Shown here: positions 28,041 through 38,037 of the stretch, in pieces
Position numbering within the stretch: the stretch's first letter is position 1
Layout: each line of letters opens with the position of its first letter
Origin: Burkholderiales bacterium GJ-E10
GTDB taxonomy: Bacteria; Pseudomonadota; Gammaproteobacteria; Burkholderiales; Burkholderiaceae_F
Direction of reading: 5' to 3'
Assembly: GCA_000828975.1 (NCBI GenBank)
Contig: AP014683.1
Coordinates: 1,755,700 to 1,819,699 of the forward strand
DNA length: 64,000 bases
The notes under the pieces: generated by a model
What the model was told of the DNA's origin: nothing
Database searches by the model: none
The model's input: only the letters and a program-made list of their open reading frames with translations
Made by a program: the position numbers and the translations under genes

Positions 28041-28103
28041 GGTTCGAGGAGGGAGTGCGAAACGGGGAAAGTCTACCTCGTTGCGCCCGGGAGGAAACCC
28101 CCG

Positions 28104-28133
28104 AAAAAAGGGCGGCCATCCGGCCGCCCTTTT
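28104..28133. terminator. Bidirectional terminator after glnA
   Basis: The stem GGGCGGCC (28110-28117) and GGCCGCCC (28122-28129) has an ATCC loop, with six A on its left side and four T on its right. Read leftward it ends the glnA transcript with a T-run, 91 bases after the glnA stop. This would partly separate glnA from the DUF4124-ntrBC genes. Confidence 0.85.
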
Positions 28134-28223
28134 CGTTTCCCGCCGTACTTGCGGCCGTCCGCACCCCTGGATCCGCCCCTGCGAGGGGGCGGGCCGGGAA
28201 TGCGGGAGCCGTGTGCACCGCAG

Positions 28224-29636
28224 TTACGCGCTGTAGTACATGTCGAACTCGACCGGATGCGTGGTCATGCGGAAACGCGTGACCTCTTCGTGCTTGAGCG
28301 CGATGTACGCATCGATCATGTCGTTCGAGAACACCCCGCCGCGGGTCAGGAACTCGCGGTCCTTGTCCAGCGCTTCGAGGGCCTGGTCCAGGCTGTGCGC
28401 CACGGTCGGCACCTTGGCGGCCTCTTCGGGCTCGAGGTCGTACAGGTTCTTGTCGATCGGGTCGCCGGGATGGATCTTGTTCTGCACGCCGTCCAGGCCG
28501 GCCATCAACAGCGCGGCGAACGCCAGGTACGGGTTGGCCGTCGGGTCCGGGAAGCGCACTTCGACCCGGCGCGCCTTCGGGCTCGAGACGAACGGGATGC
28601 GGCAGGCCGCGGAGCGGTTGCGCGCCGAGTACGCGAGGTTGATCGGCGCCTCGAATCCGGGCACCAGGCGCTTGTACGAGTTGGTTCCGGGGTTGGTGAT
28701 CGCGTTGAGTGCGCGGGCGTGCTTGATGATGCCGCCGATGTAGTACAGCGCGAACTCGGACAGGCCGGCATAGCCGTTGCCGGCGAAGAGGTTCTGACCG
28801 TCCTTCCACACGGACTGGTGCACGTGCATGCCCGATCCGTTGTCGCCGACGACCGGCTTGGGCATGAAGGTCGCGGTCTTGCCATACGACGCGGCGACGT
28901 TCCAGACCGTGTACTTCAGGATCTGCATCCAGTCGGCGCGCGTCACGAGGCTGTTGAACTTCGTGCCGATCTCGCATTGTCCCGGAGCTGCGACTTCATG
29001 GTGGTGCACCTCGACCTCGACGCCTTGCTGCTCGAGCAGCAGGCACATCTCGGAACGGATGTCCTGCAGCGAATCGACCGGCGGAACCGGGAAGTAGCCG
29101 CCCTTGACCGGCGCACGGTGCGCCAGATTGCCGCCGTCGTATTCGATGCCGGTCGACCACGGCGCTTCTTCGGACTTGATCTTGACGAACGAACCCGACA
29201 TGTCGACGTTCCAGGTCACGGAATCGAAAATGAAGAATTCGGGTTCCGGACCGAAGTAGGCGACATCGCCGAGGCCGCTCGACTTCAGGTACGCCTCGGC
29301 GCGGTGCGCCAGCGAACGCGGATCGCGCTCGTAGCCCTTGCCGGTGCTCGGCTCGTGCACGTCGCAGGTGAGGATGAGGGTGTTTTCCTCGCGGAACGGA
29401 TCCATGCGCGCGGACGCCGGATCGGGCATCAGCAGCATGTCCGACGCTTCGATGCCCTTCCAGCCGGCGATCGACGAGCCGTCGAAGGCGTGGCCGTCGG
29501 TGAACTTTTCCGCATCGAACATCTTGGTCGGCACGGAGACATGCTGCTCCTTGCCGCGGGTATCCGTGAACCGCAGATCAACGAATTTGACTTCGTTGTC
29601 CGCGATCATCTTCATGACGTCATTGGCCGACCCCAT
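28224..29636 (-). CDS. glnA: Glutamine synthetase, type I-beta
   Basis: 470 residues, one more than E. coli GlnA. Metal and substrate segments [44 protein letters not shown] and [17 protein letters not shown] are present. The adenylylation Tyr lies in [10 protein letters not shown], so activity should be tuned by GlnE. It condenses glutamate and ammonia using ATP. An AAAATT-GGAGGAGAG ribosome site precedes the ATG. Upstream are a sigma-54 promoter and an NtrC site, and ntrBC lie downstream, the standard nitrogen-control arrangement. Confidence 0.98.
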   Translation of the reverse strand: MGSANDVMKMIADNEVKFVDLRFTDTRGKEQHVSVPTKMFDAEKFTDGHAFDGSSIAGWKGIEASDMLLMPDPASARMDPFREENTLILTCDVHEPSTGKGYERDPRSLAHRAEAYLKSSGLGDVAYFGPEPEFFIFDSVTWNVDMSGSFVKIKSEEAPWSTGIEYDGGNLAHRAPVKGGYFPVPPVDSLQDIRSEMCLLLEQQGVEVEVHHHEVAAPGQCEIGTKFNSLVTRADWMQILKYTVWNVAASYGKTATFMPKPVVGDNGSGMHVHQSVWKDGQNLFAGNGYAGLSEFALYYIGGIIKHARALNAITNPGTNSYKRLVPGFEAPINLAYSARNRSAACRIPFVSSPKARRVEVRFPDPTANPYLAFAALLMAGLDGVQNKIHPGDPIDKNLYDLEPEEAAKVPTVAHSLDQALEALDKDREFLTRGGVFSNDMIDAYIALKHEEVTRFRMTTHPVEFDMYYSA

Positions 29637-29684
29637 CGATTCCTCTCCTCCAAAATTAGAAAACCGCTGAACGGGAAACTATGC

Positions 29685-29701
29685 AAGCAGGAATTATGCC
29701 T
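29685..29701 (-). promoter_or_regulatory. Sigma-54 (-24/-12) promoter of glnA
   Basis: On the minus strand the sequence AGGCATAATTCCTGCTT has GG and GC separated by exactly 10 bases, keeping GGCA of the -24 element and TGCT of the -12 element (consensus TGGCAC-N5-TTGCT). The predicted start is near 29675, giving a leader of about 39 bases to the glnA ATG. An NtrC site lies about 97 bases upstream of that start, the expected enhancer distance. Confidence 0.72.
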
Positions 29702-29763
29702 GTAAGTTCCCTGTGAAAGCGGAACGGCTTTCCGCCGTCCGCATGCGGGCGCGCAAGCCCAGG

Positions 29764-29791
29764 TGCACCATATTAGTGCGCCTCCGCACCA
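29764..29791. promoter_or_regulatory. NtrC binding site upstream of glnA
   Basis: TGCACC-ATATT-AGTGCG at 29764-29780 matches the NtrC consensus TGCACY-N5-GGTGCA at 10 of 12 informative positions. A GCACCA half-site follows 21 bp further (29786-29791), about two helical turns away. Both lie between hemW and the sigma-54 promoter of glnA. Confidence 0.7.
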
Positions 29792-29801
29792 AACTCGCCC
29801 A

Positions 29802-31046
29802 TCAGGAGTCCGCGGCGGGCTCGGGTGCACCACCCTCGCCCGCAGGCAGGAACAGCGCCTGCAGGTCGTTGAGGAAGCGCATCCCCAGGCCGGTCGGCGC
29901 GATCCGCCCCGGATGCCGCGCGATCAACCCGCGTCGCACCCCCTCCCGCAGCCCCGGCTCGAACTTCGTCGGGTCGAGGCCGGTGCGCTCCGCGAACAAG
30001 GCCGGCGCAAACCCGTCCCGCAGGCGAAACGCATTGAGCGCGAATTCGAAGACGAGATCGTCGGCAGCCACCGTGCGACGCTGGGAAACGAAGCGCCCCT
30101 GCGCCGCATTGCGGAGGTAGGAATCCGGGGCGCGGAATCGCTCTTCGCGCCGCACGCCCCCGCCCGGCAAGCTGATCTTGGCGTGCGCGCCGGCGCCGAT
30201 TCCGAGGTAATCGCCGAACGTCCAGTAGTTGAGGTTGTGCCGACAGCGGCGCCCCGACCGCGCATAGGCCGAGACTTCGTAATGTTCGAACCCCGCCTGC
30301 GCGAGCAGGCCGTCAATTTCCTCCTGGGCCCGCGCCACGACATCCTCCTCCGGCAACCGCGGCGGAAACTTGGCGAACACCGTGTTGGCTTCGATCGTCA
30401 ACTGATAGACCGACAGATGCGTCGTCCCGAATCCCAGCGCGCGCACGACGTCCTGGTGCGCCGCCGTTTCCGCCTGGTCCGGGAGGCCGATCATCAGATC
30501 GAGGTTGACGTTGTCGAACGAGCGCAACGCCGATTCGATCGCCCGCTCGGCCTGCCCGCCATCGTGGACCCGGCCCAGCCGGCGCAGGCTGGCGTCATCG
30601 AAGGACTGCACGCCGATCGAGAGGCGGTTCACGCCGGCGTCGCGAAACGCCGCATACCGCCCCTCCTCCAGCGCGCCGGGGTTGGTCTCGAGCGTGATCT
30701 CGCACCCCGGTTCGAGCGTGATGCGGGCACGGACCTCCGCCAGCAGCCGCGCGACCCCCCGCCCCGACAACAGCCCCGGCGTGCCGCCGCCGAAAAACAC
30801 GCTACGGACCGTGCGGCCCCATACCGCCGGCAAGGTCGATTCGAGATCCCCGATCAGGGCATCGAGATAGGCCTCCTCGGGGATCGCCTCGCCAGCGGGC
30901 ACGGCATGGGAGTTGAAATCGCAATAGGGGCACTTCCGGATGCACCACGGAACGTGGATGTACAACGACAACGGCGGAGGCCCGGCGCCGTCCCCCTCCG
31001 CGCCCGTCCCCGCCGCGATCGGTCCCCGACCCGCCGACGCCGTCAC
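29802..31046 (-). CDS. hemW: Heme chaperone HemW (radical SAM)
   Basis: 414 residues. It has the radical-SAM CX3CX2C motif CIRKCPYC preceded by LSLYIHVPW. Then come FFGGGTPGLL, ITLETNPGALEE, VNRLSIGVQSFDDA, the YEVSAYARSGRRCRHNLNYW segment and a C-terminal HemN_C-like domain. These features mark HemW, which passes heme to respiratory proteins, rather than coproporphyrinogen dehydrogenase HemN. The frame is open into rdgB, but a GTG at 31046 overlaps the rdgB stop (GTGA) and precedes the conserved core by about 30 residues, so this start was chosen. Confidence 0.92.
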   Translation of the reverse strand: MTASAGRGPIAAGTGAEGDGAGPPPLSLYIHVPWCIRKCPYCDFNSHAVPAGEAIPEEAYLDALIGDLESTLPAVWGRTVRSVFFGGGTPGLLSGRGVARLLAEVRARITLEPGCEITLETNPGALEEGRYAAFRDAGVNRLSIGVQSFDDASLRRLGRVHDGGQAERAIESALRSFDNVNLDLMIGLPDQAETAAHQDVVRALGFGTTHLSVYQLTIEANTVFAKFPPRLPEEDVVARAQEEIDGLLAQAGFEHYEVSAYARSGRRCRHNLNYWTFGDYLGIGAGAHAKISLPGGGVRREERFRAPDSYLRNAAQGRFVSQRRTVAADDLVFEFALNAFRLRDGFAPALFAERTGLDPTKFEPGLREGVRRGLIARHPGRIAPTGLGMRFLNDLQALFLPAGEGGAPEPAADS

Positions 31047-31684
31047 CACCCCCAGCGCACCCGCAGCAACTCCGCCATCGCCCGCATCGCCTGGCCACGA
31101 TGGCTGACGCGATTCTTTTCCGCCGCATCGAGCTGCGCAGCCGTGGAACCGGACTCCGGAAGCCCGAAATAGGGGTCGTAGCCGAAACCGCCGGTGCCGG
31201 CGGGCTGGTCGACGATGCGGCCGTTCCAGCGCCCCTCGGCAAACAGGGGCTCGGGGTCTTCGGCCGCACGCACGGCCACCACCACGCACGCGTAGTGGGC
31301 CGCGCGGTCGGCAACGCCGTCGAGCATGCGCAGGAGCAGGGCATTGTTGTCGGCGTCGCTCGCGTGCTCGCCGGCGAAGCGCGCGGAGCGCACGCCCGGC
31401 GCGCCGCGCAAGGCGTCGCAGCACAAACCGGAATCGTCGGCAAGCGCGGGCAATCCGCTGATCTGCGCTGCGTGGCGCGCCTTGGCCAAGGCATTTTCCA
31501 GAAACGTGTCGTGCGGCTCGTCCGCCGCCGCGATACCGAGACTGCCTTGCGTGTGCACCGTGACGCCGAGCGGCACCAGCAGCGCCTGCAGCTCGGCCAA
31601 CTTGCCCGCGTTGTTCGATGCCAGCACGATGCGGCGCCCCGCGCCGTCCCTCCCGGCCCCCGCATCGGGGCTGCGGGTCGTCAT
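31043..31684 (-). CDS. rdgB: XTP/dITP pyrophosphatase (RdgB/HAM1)
   Basis: 213 residues. Family motifs are [14 protein letters not shown] at about 17, [33 protein letters not shown] and the C-terminal [11 protein letters not shown]. It hydrolyses non-canonical ITP, XTP and dITP to monophosphates and so keeps them out of nucleic acids. The ATG at 31684 overlaps the rph stop (ATGA) and its own stop overlaps the hemW GTG start, so rph-rdgB-hemW are coupled. An unusually Gly/Arg-rich leader of about 16 residues precedes the core. Confidence 0.95.
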   Translation of the reverse strand: MTTRSPDAGAGRDGAGRRIVLASNNAGKLAELQALLVPLGVTVHTQGSLGIAAADEPHDTFLENALAKARHAAQISGLPALADDSGLCCDALRGAPGVRSARFAGEHASDADNNALLLRMLDGVADRAAHYACVVVAVRAAEDPEPLFAEGRWNGRIVDQPAGTGGFGYDPYFGLPESGSTAAQLDAAEKNRVSHRGQAMRAMAELLRVRWGW

Positions 31685-32400
31685 GCGCCCAGCGCCGCCC
31701 GCTGCGCGGCGAGCAGTTGCCGGATTCCGCCTTCCGCGCACGCGAGCATCGCATCGAGTTGCGCACGGGGGAACGCCGCCCCCTCGGCCGTACCCTGGAC
31801 CTCGACGAAGCCGCCGGCGCCGGTCATCACCACGTTCATGTCGGTATCGCAGCGCGAATCCTCGGCATAGTCGAGGTCGAGGAGCACCACCCCGTCGACG
31901 ATCCCCACCGACACCGCCGCCACCGCGTCGCGCAACGGATCGGCCTGAAAATCGAACCGCGTCCGCATCCAGCGCACCGCATCGACCAACGCGACGTATG
32001 CCCCGGTGATCGACGCGGTGCGCGTGCCGCCGTCGGCCTGCAGCACGTCGCAGTCGATCTGGATCGTGCGTTCACCGAGCGCCGCCAGATCGACCACGCA
32101 ACGCAGGCTGCGTCCGATCAACCGCTGGATTTCGATCGTGCGCCCGTTCTGCTTGCCGCGCACCGCCTCGCGCTCGCTGCGCGTGCCCGTGGCCCGCGGC
32201 AGCATGCCGTACTCGGCGGTGAGCCAGCCCTGCCCCTTGCCACGCAGGAAGGACGGCACGCCGTCCGTCACCGAGGCCGTGCACAGCACCTTCGTATCGC
32301 CGAACGACACGAGCACCGAGCCTTCGGCATGGCGCGTCGCCCCGCGCTGGATGGCCACCGGCCGCATTTCGTCGGCGCCGCGGTTTCCACCCCGAACCAT
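31681..32400 (-). CDS. rph: Ribonuclease PH
   Basis: 239 residues (E. coli 238). Signatures [46 protein letters not shown] and the phosphate site [14 protein letters not shown] are present, as is [17 protein letters not shown]. It is a phosphorolytic 3'-5' exoribonuclease that trims tRNA precursors. The ATG at 32400 shares one base with the stop of the PP2C gene (TGATG). It is read with the upstream kinase and phosphatase genes and the downstream rdgB and hemW. Confidence 0.95.
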   Translation of the reverse strand: MVRGGNRGADEMRPVAIQRGATRHAEGSVLVSFGDTKVLCTASVTDGVPSFLRGKGQGWLTAEYGMLPRATGTRSEREAVRGKQNGRTIEIQRLIGRSLRCVVDLAALGERTIQIDCDVLQADGGTRTASITGAYVALVDAVRWMRTRFDFQADPLRDAVAAVSVGIVDGVVLLDLDYAEDSRCDTDMNVVMTGAGGFVEVQGTAEGAAFPRAQLDAMLACAEGGIRQLLAAQRAALGA

Positions 32401-33335
32401 CACTGTCCCCGCACCCATTTCGAACTCCGTTGAATCGCGTTCTGAATTTCCGAGATCGCCTCGTCGATCTGCTGGTCGGTGAGCACGCCCGGATCCTCTC
32501 CGGCCCGCGGCATCTGCACCGTCGACGCGATCGCGCCCTCGGGGATCTCCCGCGTCGACACGCCGAAATCGCGGCCGCCCATCCAGTCGTCTACCGCCGC
32601 GCCGGCCCAGGACATCGCCATGGCCGTGCAGTTGTCGGCCTCCGGGCCGCCGGCCGCGAGCGCCGTCTCCACCAGATCCGGCACGGCGCGCATCACCGTC
32701 TGCCCGGTGAACGGGCCGACGACGTCGCGATCCGACAGGCTACCCCACAAACCGTCGGTGCACAGCAGCAGGACGTCGCCGAACCGCAGGGTGGCAGGCT
32801 TGCCGATCTGCACCACCGGATCGACGTCGGCTCCCAGGCAATTGAAGATCCGGTTTCGCTCCGGATGATCCTTCGCATCCTCCGCCCGGATCAGCCCCGA
32901 ACTCACGAGATGATGCACACGCGAATGGTCGAGCGTGCGATCGACGATCGCGCCGTCGCGGATCCAGTACAACCGCGAATCGCCGGCATGCGCCCAGGTC
33001 GCCACGCCATGCTGCACGACGCACACCACGATCGTCGTACGCGGCGCCTCCGGCATCCCATGCTCGGCGCGATAGCGGTGCAGTTCGCGATGCGCCACCT
33101 GGATCGCGTTCTCGAGAAAGCGCGCCGGATTGGCCAGGCGGGGCTTGGCCTCGCGTTCGAACATCGCCGCCACCGTCTGCACCGTCAGTTGGGCGGCAAC
33201 CTCGCCGCGCGCGTGGCCGCCCATGCCGTCCGCCACCACCATCATCAGGCAGTCGCGGGTGTACAGATATCCCATGCGGTCCTGGTTGACCTTGCGTCCG
33301 CCGATCTTGCTTTCCTGATAGATGGAGAACCGCAT
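32400..33335 (-). CDS. PP2C-family serine/threonine protein phosphatase
   Basis: 311 residues. The PP2C metal-binding motifs are in order: [10 protein letters not shown] (motif 1 Asp), [13 protein letters not shown] (motif 2), [15 protein letters not shown] (motif 8 region), [11 protein letters not shown] and the final [10 protein letters not shown] (motif 11 Asp-Asn). A C-terminal tail of about 60 residues follows. It should dephosphorylate Ser/Thr residues in the cytoplasm. It begins 6 bases after the kinase gene, so kinase and phosphatase form an opposing pair. Confidence 0.92.
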   Translation of the reverse strand: MRFSIYQESKIGGRKVNQDRMGYLYTRDCLMMVVADGMGGHARGEVAAQLTVQTVAAMFEREAKPRLANPARFLENAIQVAHRELHRYRAEHGMPEAPRTTIVVCVVQHGVATWAHAGDSRLYWIRDGAIVDRTLDHSRVHHLVSSGLIRAEDAKDHPERNRIFNCLGADVDPVVQIGKPATLRFGDVLLLCTDGLWGSLSDRDVVGPFTGQTVMRAVPDLVETALAAGGPEADNCTAMAMSWAGAAVDDWMGGRDFGVSTREIPEGAIASTVQMPRAGEDPGVLTDQQIDEAISEIQNAIQRSSKWVRGQ

Positions 33336-33341
33336 GATCGG

Positions 33342-34337
33342 TCAGAACCAGGTGATGTCGTGGTCCTTCGCGAACTGCGAAAGACGCTCCTGGAAATAGC
33401 GCACGCGCGCCCCGGCGCGCTCGAACACCGAGAACTCCGGCACCTCGGGCACGTTGTTGACCAATTCCTTCTGCACCGCGTAGACCGTCTGCGGCCGCTC
33501 CAGCGAATTCAGGCGCAGGCAGCGCTCGGTCATCGAGATCAGTTCGTTCGAGTACAGGCCGCGGAACGATCGCAACGCCTGGGGCATCTTGTCGCCCTTC
33601 ATGCGCTGGTCGGCTTCCTGGGCCGGCATGCCCGACATGCAGGCGTAGATGCAGGCGCCGACGCTGTAGACGTCGGTCCAGGGGCCGAGTTCGGCATCGC
33701 GCTTGTAGAGCTCGGGGGCGGCGAACCCCGGCGTGTACATCGGATAGACCTTGCTGAAATCGCGCTGCAGCGTCTGGCGCGCGGCGCCGAAATCGAGCAG
33801 GATCGGCGCGCCGTCCATCCGCAGATAGATGTTGGCCGGCTTGACGTCCAGGTGCAGCAGGCGGTTCGCATGGACCTCGCGCAGTCCGTTCATCACCTGC
33901 GTGAACACGCGGCGGATGAACCGTTCGGACAGCACGTCCTTCTGGTCCTTGTTCCGGTTGCGCAGCACGTGCTCCTGCAGCGAGCGCCCGGACTCGTACT
34001 GCATCACCATGTAGACGGTGTCGTTGCCGCGGAAGAAGTTGAGCACGCGCACGACGTTCGGGTGGTAGATCGACGCCAGGGCCCGCCCCTCCTCGAAGAA
34101 GCACTTCAGGCCGATGCGGTAGGTGTTCAGGCTCTCCGGCGGGACATACGGCGCAAGTTCGCCCGGCTTGCGCTGCGCCAGCGTTGCCGGCATGTATTCC
34201 TTGATCGCGACCGAATTGCCGTGCTCATCCTGCGCAAGATAGACGATCGAGAAGCCGCCGCTCGATATCTTCTTTACAATTCGATAGCTGCCGAGTTGAA
34301 ACCCTTCGGGAAGGGCCGAATTGGTCTGGGACGCCAT
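33342..34337 (-). CDS. Hanks-type serine/threonine protein kinase
   Basis: 331 residues, no membrane segment. The Gly loop ISSGGFSIVYLA is at about 24-35, VAIKEYMP carries the ATP Lys, and the catalytic loop is HLDVKPANIYL, with Leu in place of the usual Arg of HRD. DFGAAR begins the activation loop and APELY and WTDVYSVGACIYA follow. The missing HRD Arg suggests that activity may not need activation-loop phosphorylation. The frame runs on upstream, but the kinase similarity starts after the ATG at 34337. It heads the operon with PP2C, rph, rdgB and hemW. Confidence 0.9.
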   Translation of the reverse strand: MASQTNSALPEGFQLGSYRIVKKISSGGFSIVYLAQDEHGNSVAIKEYMPATLAQRKPGELAPYVPPESLNTYRIGLKCFFEEGRALASIYHPNVVRVLNFFRGNDTVYMVMQYESGRSLQEHVLRNRNKDQKDVLSERFIRRVFTQVMNGLREVHANRLLHLDVKPANIYLRMDGAPILLDFGAARQTLQRDFSKVYPMYTPGFAAPELYKRDAELGPWTDVYSVGACIYACMSGMPAQEADQRMKGDKMPQALRSFRGLYSNELISMTERCLRLNSLERPQTVYAVQKELVNNVPEVPEFSVFERAGARVRYFQERLSQFAKDHDITWF

Positions 34338-34412
34338 GGTGAATGCGGTTCGCCGAGGTTCCCGCGAAGGGTACCCGATTTTCCTTTCATCCCATAGAAA
34401 CGAGGCCACCGC

Positions 34413-35312
34413 ATGGGTGATGTGGCAAGCATGACCGGCTTTGCCGATGCGACGAAGACCACGGCTTCCGGCGCGGTAACCGTCGAAATCCGGTCCGTAA
34501 ACGGACGCTTTTTGGAGCTTTCCCTCCGCCTTCCGGATGAGGTCCGAGCCACCGAACCGGTGATCCGCGAGCGCATCGGCGCGGCCCTTTCCCGCGGCAA
34601 GCTCGACTGCCGCGTGTCCCTCAGCCGCGATCCGTCGGCAAGCGGCGCCCGGATCAACCCGACCGCGCTCACCCATCTGCTGGAGCTGGGGCGCTCGGTT
34701 GCCAAGGTGGCCACCGATGCCCGGCCGCTCGACGTCGGCGAGATCCTGCGCTGGCCCGGGGTCATCGAGACCGGCGACGCGGCGGCGGAATCCTGGCGCG
34801 AGCCGTTGCTGGCCGCATTCGACGAGGCCCTGCAGGGCCTGCGCCAGTCGCGCCTGCGTGAGGGCGCGCAACTGCGTACGGCGCTGCGCGAACGCTGTAC
34901 CCGGATCGACGAGATCCTGGTGCAGCTGCGCACCCTGGTTCCCCGGATCCTGGCCGAAATGGAGCGGCGCCTCAACGAGCGCATGACCCAAGCGCTCGGC
35001 AGCGCGCTCTCCGGCAGCGGCATCTCCCGCGAAGAACTCTCGGACCGCATTCGTCAGGAGCTGACGATGCACGGCATGCGCGCCGACGTCGCCGAAGAGA
35101 TGGATCGCCTGGGCGCACACGTCGCCGAAGTCCGCCGCACGCTCGACGCCGGCGGCGGCGTGGGACGCCGGCTCGACTTCCTGATGCAGGAGCTCAACCG
35201 CGAAGCCAACACCATCGCCTCGAAGGCGAGCGCGATCGAGATGACGACCGCAGCCGTCGAACTGAAGCTGCTCATCGAACAGATGCGGGAGCAGGTGCAG
35301 AACCTGGAATGA
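34413..35312 (+). CDS. yicC: YicC family endoribonuclease
   Basis: 299 residues (E. coli YicC 287). The N-terminus [32 protein letters not shown] and the C-terminal DUF1732-type part, with [17 protein letters not shown] and [17 protein letters not shown], are classic. YicC-family proteins are endoribonucleases implicated in small-RNA turnover. The ATG is the first Met of the conserved start. The stop overlaps the gmk start (ATGA), matching the frequent yicC-gmk linkage. Confidence 0.93.
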   Translation: MGDVASMTGFADATKTTASGAVTVEIRSVNGRFLELSLRLPDEVRATEPVIRERIGAALSRGKLDCRVSLSRDPSASGARINPTALTHLLELGRSVAKVATDARPLDVGEILRWPGVIETGDAAAESWREPLLAAFDEALQGLRQSRLREGAQLRTALRERCTRIDEILVQLRTLVPRILAEMERRLNERMTQALGSALSGSGISREELSDRIRQELTMHGMRADVAEEMDRLGAHVAEVRRTLDAGGGVGRRLDFLMQELNREANTIASKASAIEMTTAAVELKLLIEQMREQVQNLE

Positions 35313-35962
35313 ACGTGCCTGAACGCGCATCCTCCGGCCAGCTGTTCCTCGTCGTCGCGCCGTCCGGGGCCGGCAAGTCCTCCCTCGTCAACGCGCTGCT
35401 CGCCCGCGACCCGCAGCTCTCGCTGTCGATCTCCTGCACCACCCGCGCGCCGCGGCCGGGAGAGGTGAACGGCCGCGAATACCACTTCCTCCCCGTCGAG
35501 GAATTCCTGCGGCGCAAGGCCCACGGCGACTTTCTTGAAACCGCGCAGGTCCACGGCAACCACTACGGCACCTCGCGCCGGGTGATCGAGGAGTTCCTCA
35601 CGGCAGGGACTGACGTGCTGCTGGAAATCGACTGGCAAGGCGCAGCCCAGGTCAAGGCGCTCTTCCCGTCGGCGGTGGAAATCTTCATCCTCCCGCCGTC
35701 GATGGAAACCCTCGCCGAACGCCTGCACAAGCGCGGACAGGACAGCGAAGCGGTGATCCGCCGACGGCTCGAGGGTGCGGCGGCGGAAATCGCCCACGCG
35801 CCGGATTCCGACTACATCGTCGTCAACCGCGATTTCGACGTGGCGCTGTCGGAATTGCAGGCCGTGATCGCCGCGACACGCCTGCGGGTTGCCGCGCAGG
35901 CCGTGCGCCACCGGGATCTTTTCGCGCAACTCGGGATCGGACGCGGAGCCGGAAAAAACTAG
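35309..35962 (+). CDS. gmk: Guanylate kinase
   Basis: 217 residues (E. coli 207). The P-loop [17 protein letters not shown] is followed by the GMP-binding segments [19 protein letters not shown] and THYGTS-like [11 protein letters not shown], then [12 protein letters not shown]. It phosphorylates GMP to GDP. The ATG overlaps the yicC stop. Its own TAG stop lies exactly in the CTAG target of a mobile element; after insertion the TAG is preserved at the junction. rpoZ, the usual next gene in related bacteria, is not here. Confidence 0.96.
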   Translation: MNVPERASSGQLFLVVAPSGAGKSSLVNALLARDPQLSLSISCTTRAPRPGEVNGREYHFLPVEEFLRRKAHGDFLETAQVHGNHYGTSRRVIEEFLTAGTDVLLEIDWQGAAQVKALFPSAVEIFILPPSMETLAERLHKRGQDSEAVIRRRLEGAAAEIAHAPDSDYIVVNRDFDVALSELQAVIAATRLRVAAQAVRHRDLFAQLGIGRGAGKN

Positions 35963-36179
35963 TGTAGTGCTTCGTAAATACTGGCGCGGAAGAAAAGTCG
36001 ACCCATTGGTGGGCTGAGCGGGTGGCGCGGCGTAGGAAATGGGCGTGCAATTGCGGCGATGACGCCGGCACCACGCAGGCGAGCGGCAGCTGCACTCCGC
36101 CAGGGCAAACACCTCGTCGGTTGCAGGTTCCACGGCCCGATCGGGGCGCCTTCCCTCTTGCAATGCTACGGTGTTTGCC

Positions 36180-36420
36180 GAGATCCGGGTGCCCTGCACC
36201 GGTTCCGGCCCCATTGGGGGCGCGGTGCGCAGCGCAGGCGCCGGGGCGGCGCGCAATCGCGCGCCTCCACTTCTGACTCACGGCCCCTGTCCGAGTGGAG
36301 CGTCCCTGCGGGACGCGCAACGAGTTGGCCGTGCGCCCCGGCACCGAGCAGCACAACGCGGTCGGCCCATAGGGCCGACCGCGGCCCGGGGCCGGAACCG
36401 GTGCAGGACGCCCGGATCTC
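36180..36420. repeat. 33-bp inverted repeat inside the outer element
   Basis: Bases 36180-36212 and the complement of 36388-36420 agree at 31 of 33 positions (core GCACCGGTTCCGGCCCC). Between them lies a small perfect hairpin TCGGCCC-ATA-GGGCCGA (36362-36378). The repeats enclose about 175 bp without a credible gene. They could be ends of a still smaller nested element, or an RNA structure; no target duplication was seen at their borders. Confidence 0.5.
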
Positions 36421-36489
36421 GTTCATGACCTCGTGCGCGACACCCTTCGTATCCGCCCGGTAATCCCGTCTTAACGCGGGTGGCGGCGG

Positions 36490-38037
36490 TCAGAGCGGGG
36501 CGGCCGGCACCCAACGATGGGGAAGCAATTCCTCGATCCTGCTTGCCGGCAAGGTCGGCAGCCGCGTGAAGACGTCCTTGAGGTAGGCATACGGATCGTG
36601 CCCGTTCATCTTCGCCGACTGGATCAGGCTCATGATGGCGGCGGCGCGTTGCCCGGCACGAAGGGATCCGGCGAAGAGCCAGTTGGACCTCCCCAGCGCA
36701 ACGGGCCGGATTCGGTTCTCGATGTAATTGTTGTCGGCCGGTAGCGTTCCGTCGTCCAGATATCGGGTTAGCGCCTGCCATCGACCGAGGCTGTAGTTGA
36801 GCGCCTTGGCGGTTGCCGATCCGTCCGGAACCTTGGGGCGGTGCGCCGCCATCCACGCGTGCAACGTGTCGGCGATCGGTCTGGCTTTGGCCTGTCGGAT
36901 TTCACGGCGCGCATCGGCATCGAGGTCCCGGACTTCGCGTTCGACTTCGTAGATCTGCCCGAAGAGCTTCAAGGCGTCCGATGCGATCTGGCTTTTGTTC
37001 GCCTCGTGCAGTTCGAAGAACTTCCTTCTGGCGTGCGCCAGGCAGCCGCACTCGGTCATGCCTTCCTTGGCAAGCATCGCCTTGTAACCGGAGTAGTCGT
37101 CGCAAACGAGTTTGCCGCGCCAGGCCCCGAGGAACGCCTCGGCATTCTTGCCCGAGCGCGTCTCGGTAAAGTCGTAGACGACGGCCTTGATGTCCTCGAA
37201 CGCTCCGGGGCTGTAGGCCCAGAGGTAAGCGCGGTGCGTCTTGCCGTTTCCGGGCTTGAGCATCGACACCGGCGTCTCGTCGGCGTGCAGCACGCGGTGC
37301 GAGAGAACCGTGCCGCGCAGCGCATCGACCAGGGGCTGGAGCTGCACCCCGCACACGCCCACCCACTCCCCGAGCGTCGAGCGCGGAATCGCGTAGCCGG
37401 CCCGGCCGAAGATCTCCTCCTGCCGGTACAGCGGAACGTGGTCGGCGTACTTCGCCACCATCACCTGGGCCAGCAGGCTCGGCGTCGCGATCCCCTTGTC
37501 GATGACCTGCGCGGGAACCGGCGCCTGGATCAGCTTCTCGCATTTGCCGCAAACCCACTTGCCGCGGATGTGCCGCTCGACGCTGAACACTCCGGGTTCG
37601 TAGGCGAGCTTCTCGGACACGTCCTCGCCGATGCGCTTCATCTGGCAGCCGCAGGCGCAGGTCGTCGAATCGGGTTCATGCTGCACCGCCACCCGCGGAA
37701 GGTGATCGGGCAGCGGCTCGCGCCGCGGTTTGCTCTTCTCCCGCTTCGCAGGCTCGGTGGGTTGAAGCTGCTCGAGCTCTTCCTCCATCGCCGCCAGATC
37801 CGCATCCAGCGTCTCTTCCAGAAGGCTCGCCTGGTTGCGGTCGAGCTTCTCGCTCGTGCGGTCGAATCGGATTCGCTTGTAGCGCGCCAGCTCGTATGTG
37901 AGCTGTTCGATGCGTGCGCTCTTGAACAGAACCTCGCTCTGGAGCGCCGCAACCTTATCGAGCAGATCTCGGGTCGCTTCTCGCAATTGCGGTTCGGAGA
38001 GCGAATCGAGATTGGCAGCGTTCAGCATGCACAGCAT
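36490..38037 (-). CDS. tnpC: IS66-family transposase TnpC
   Basis: 515 residues. The order is an N-terminal coiled coil (about 10-60), a TnpC zinc-finger-like stretch (CACGCQMK and CGKCEK) and a DDE catalytic core with VLHADETPVS, LVCDDYSGYKAML and NNYIENRIRPVALGR. The C-terminus is the IS66-type YAYLKDVFTRLP...LLPHRW. It starts 66 bases after tnpB, and its first codons (ATG at 38037, second in-frame ATG at 38028) lie inside a perfect hairpin. Confidence 0.95.
   Translation of the reverse strand: MLCMLNAANLDSLSEPQLREATRDLLDKVAALQSEVLFKSARIEQLTYELARYKRIRFDRTSEKLDRNQASLLEETLDADLAAMEEELEQLQPTEPAKREKSKPRREPLPDHLPRVAVQHEPDSTTCACGCQMKRIGEDVSEKLAYEPGVFSVERHIRGKWVCGKCEKLIQAPVPAQVIDKGIATPSLLAQVMVAKYADHVPLYRQEEIFGRAGYAIPRSTLGEWVGVCGVQLQPLVDALRGTVLSHRVLHADETPVSMLKPGNGKTHRAYLWAYSPGAFEDIKAVVYDFTETRSGKNAEAFLGAWRGKLVCDDYSGYKAMLAKEGMTECGCLAHARRKFFELHEANKSQIASDALKLFGQIYEVEREVRDLDADARREIRQAKARPIADTLHAWMAAHRPKVPDGSATAKALNYSLGRWQALTRYLDDGTLPADNNYIENRIRPVALGRSNWLFAGSLRAGQRAAAIMSLIQSAKMNGHDPYAYLKDVFTRLPTLPASRIEELLPHRWVPAAPL

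Noticed and set aside
35823-36356. Minus-strand frame in the outer mobile element
   Set aside because: It runs antisense into gmk, has low-complexity composition and no transposase motifs.
36180-36420. 33-bp inverted repeat as ends of a separate MITE with target duplication
   Set aside because: The flanking bases on each side do not match, so a third nested insertion is not claimed; kept only as a repeat.
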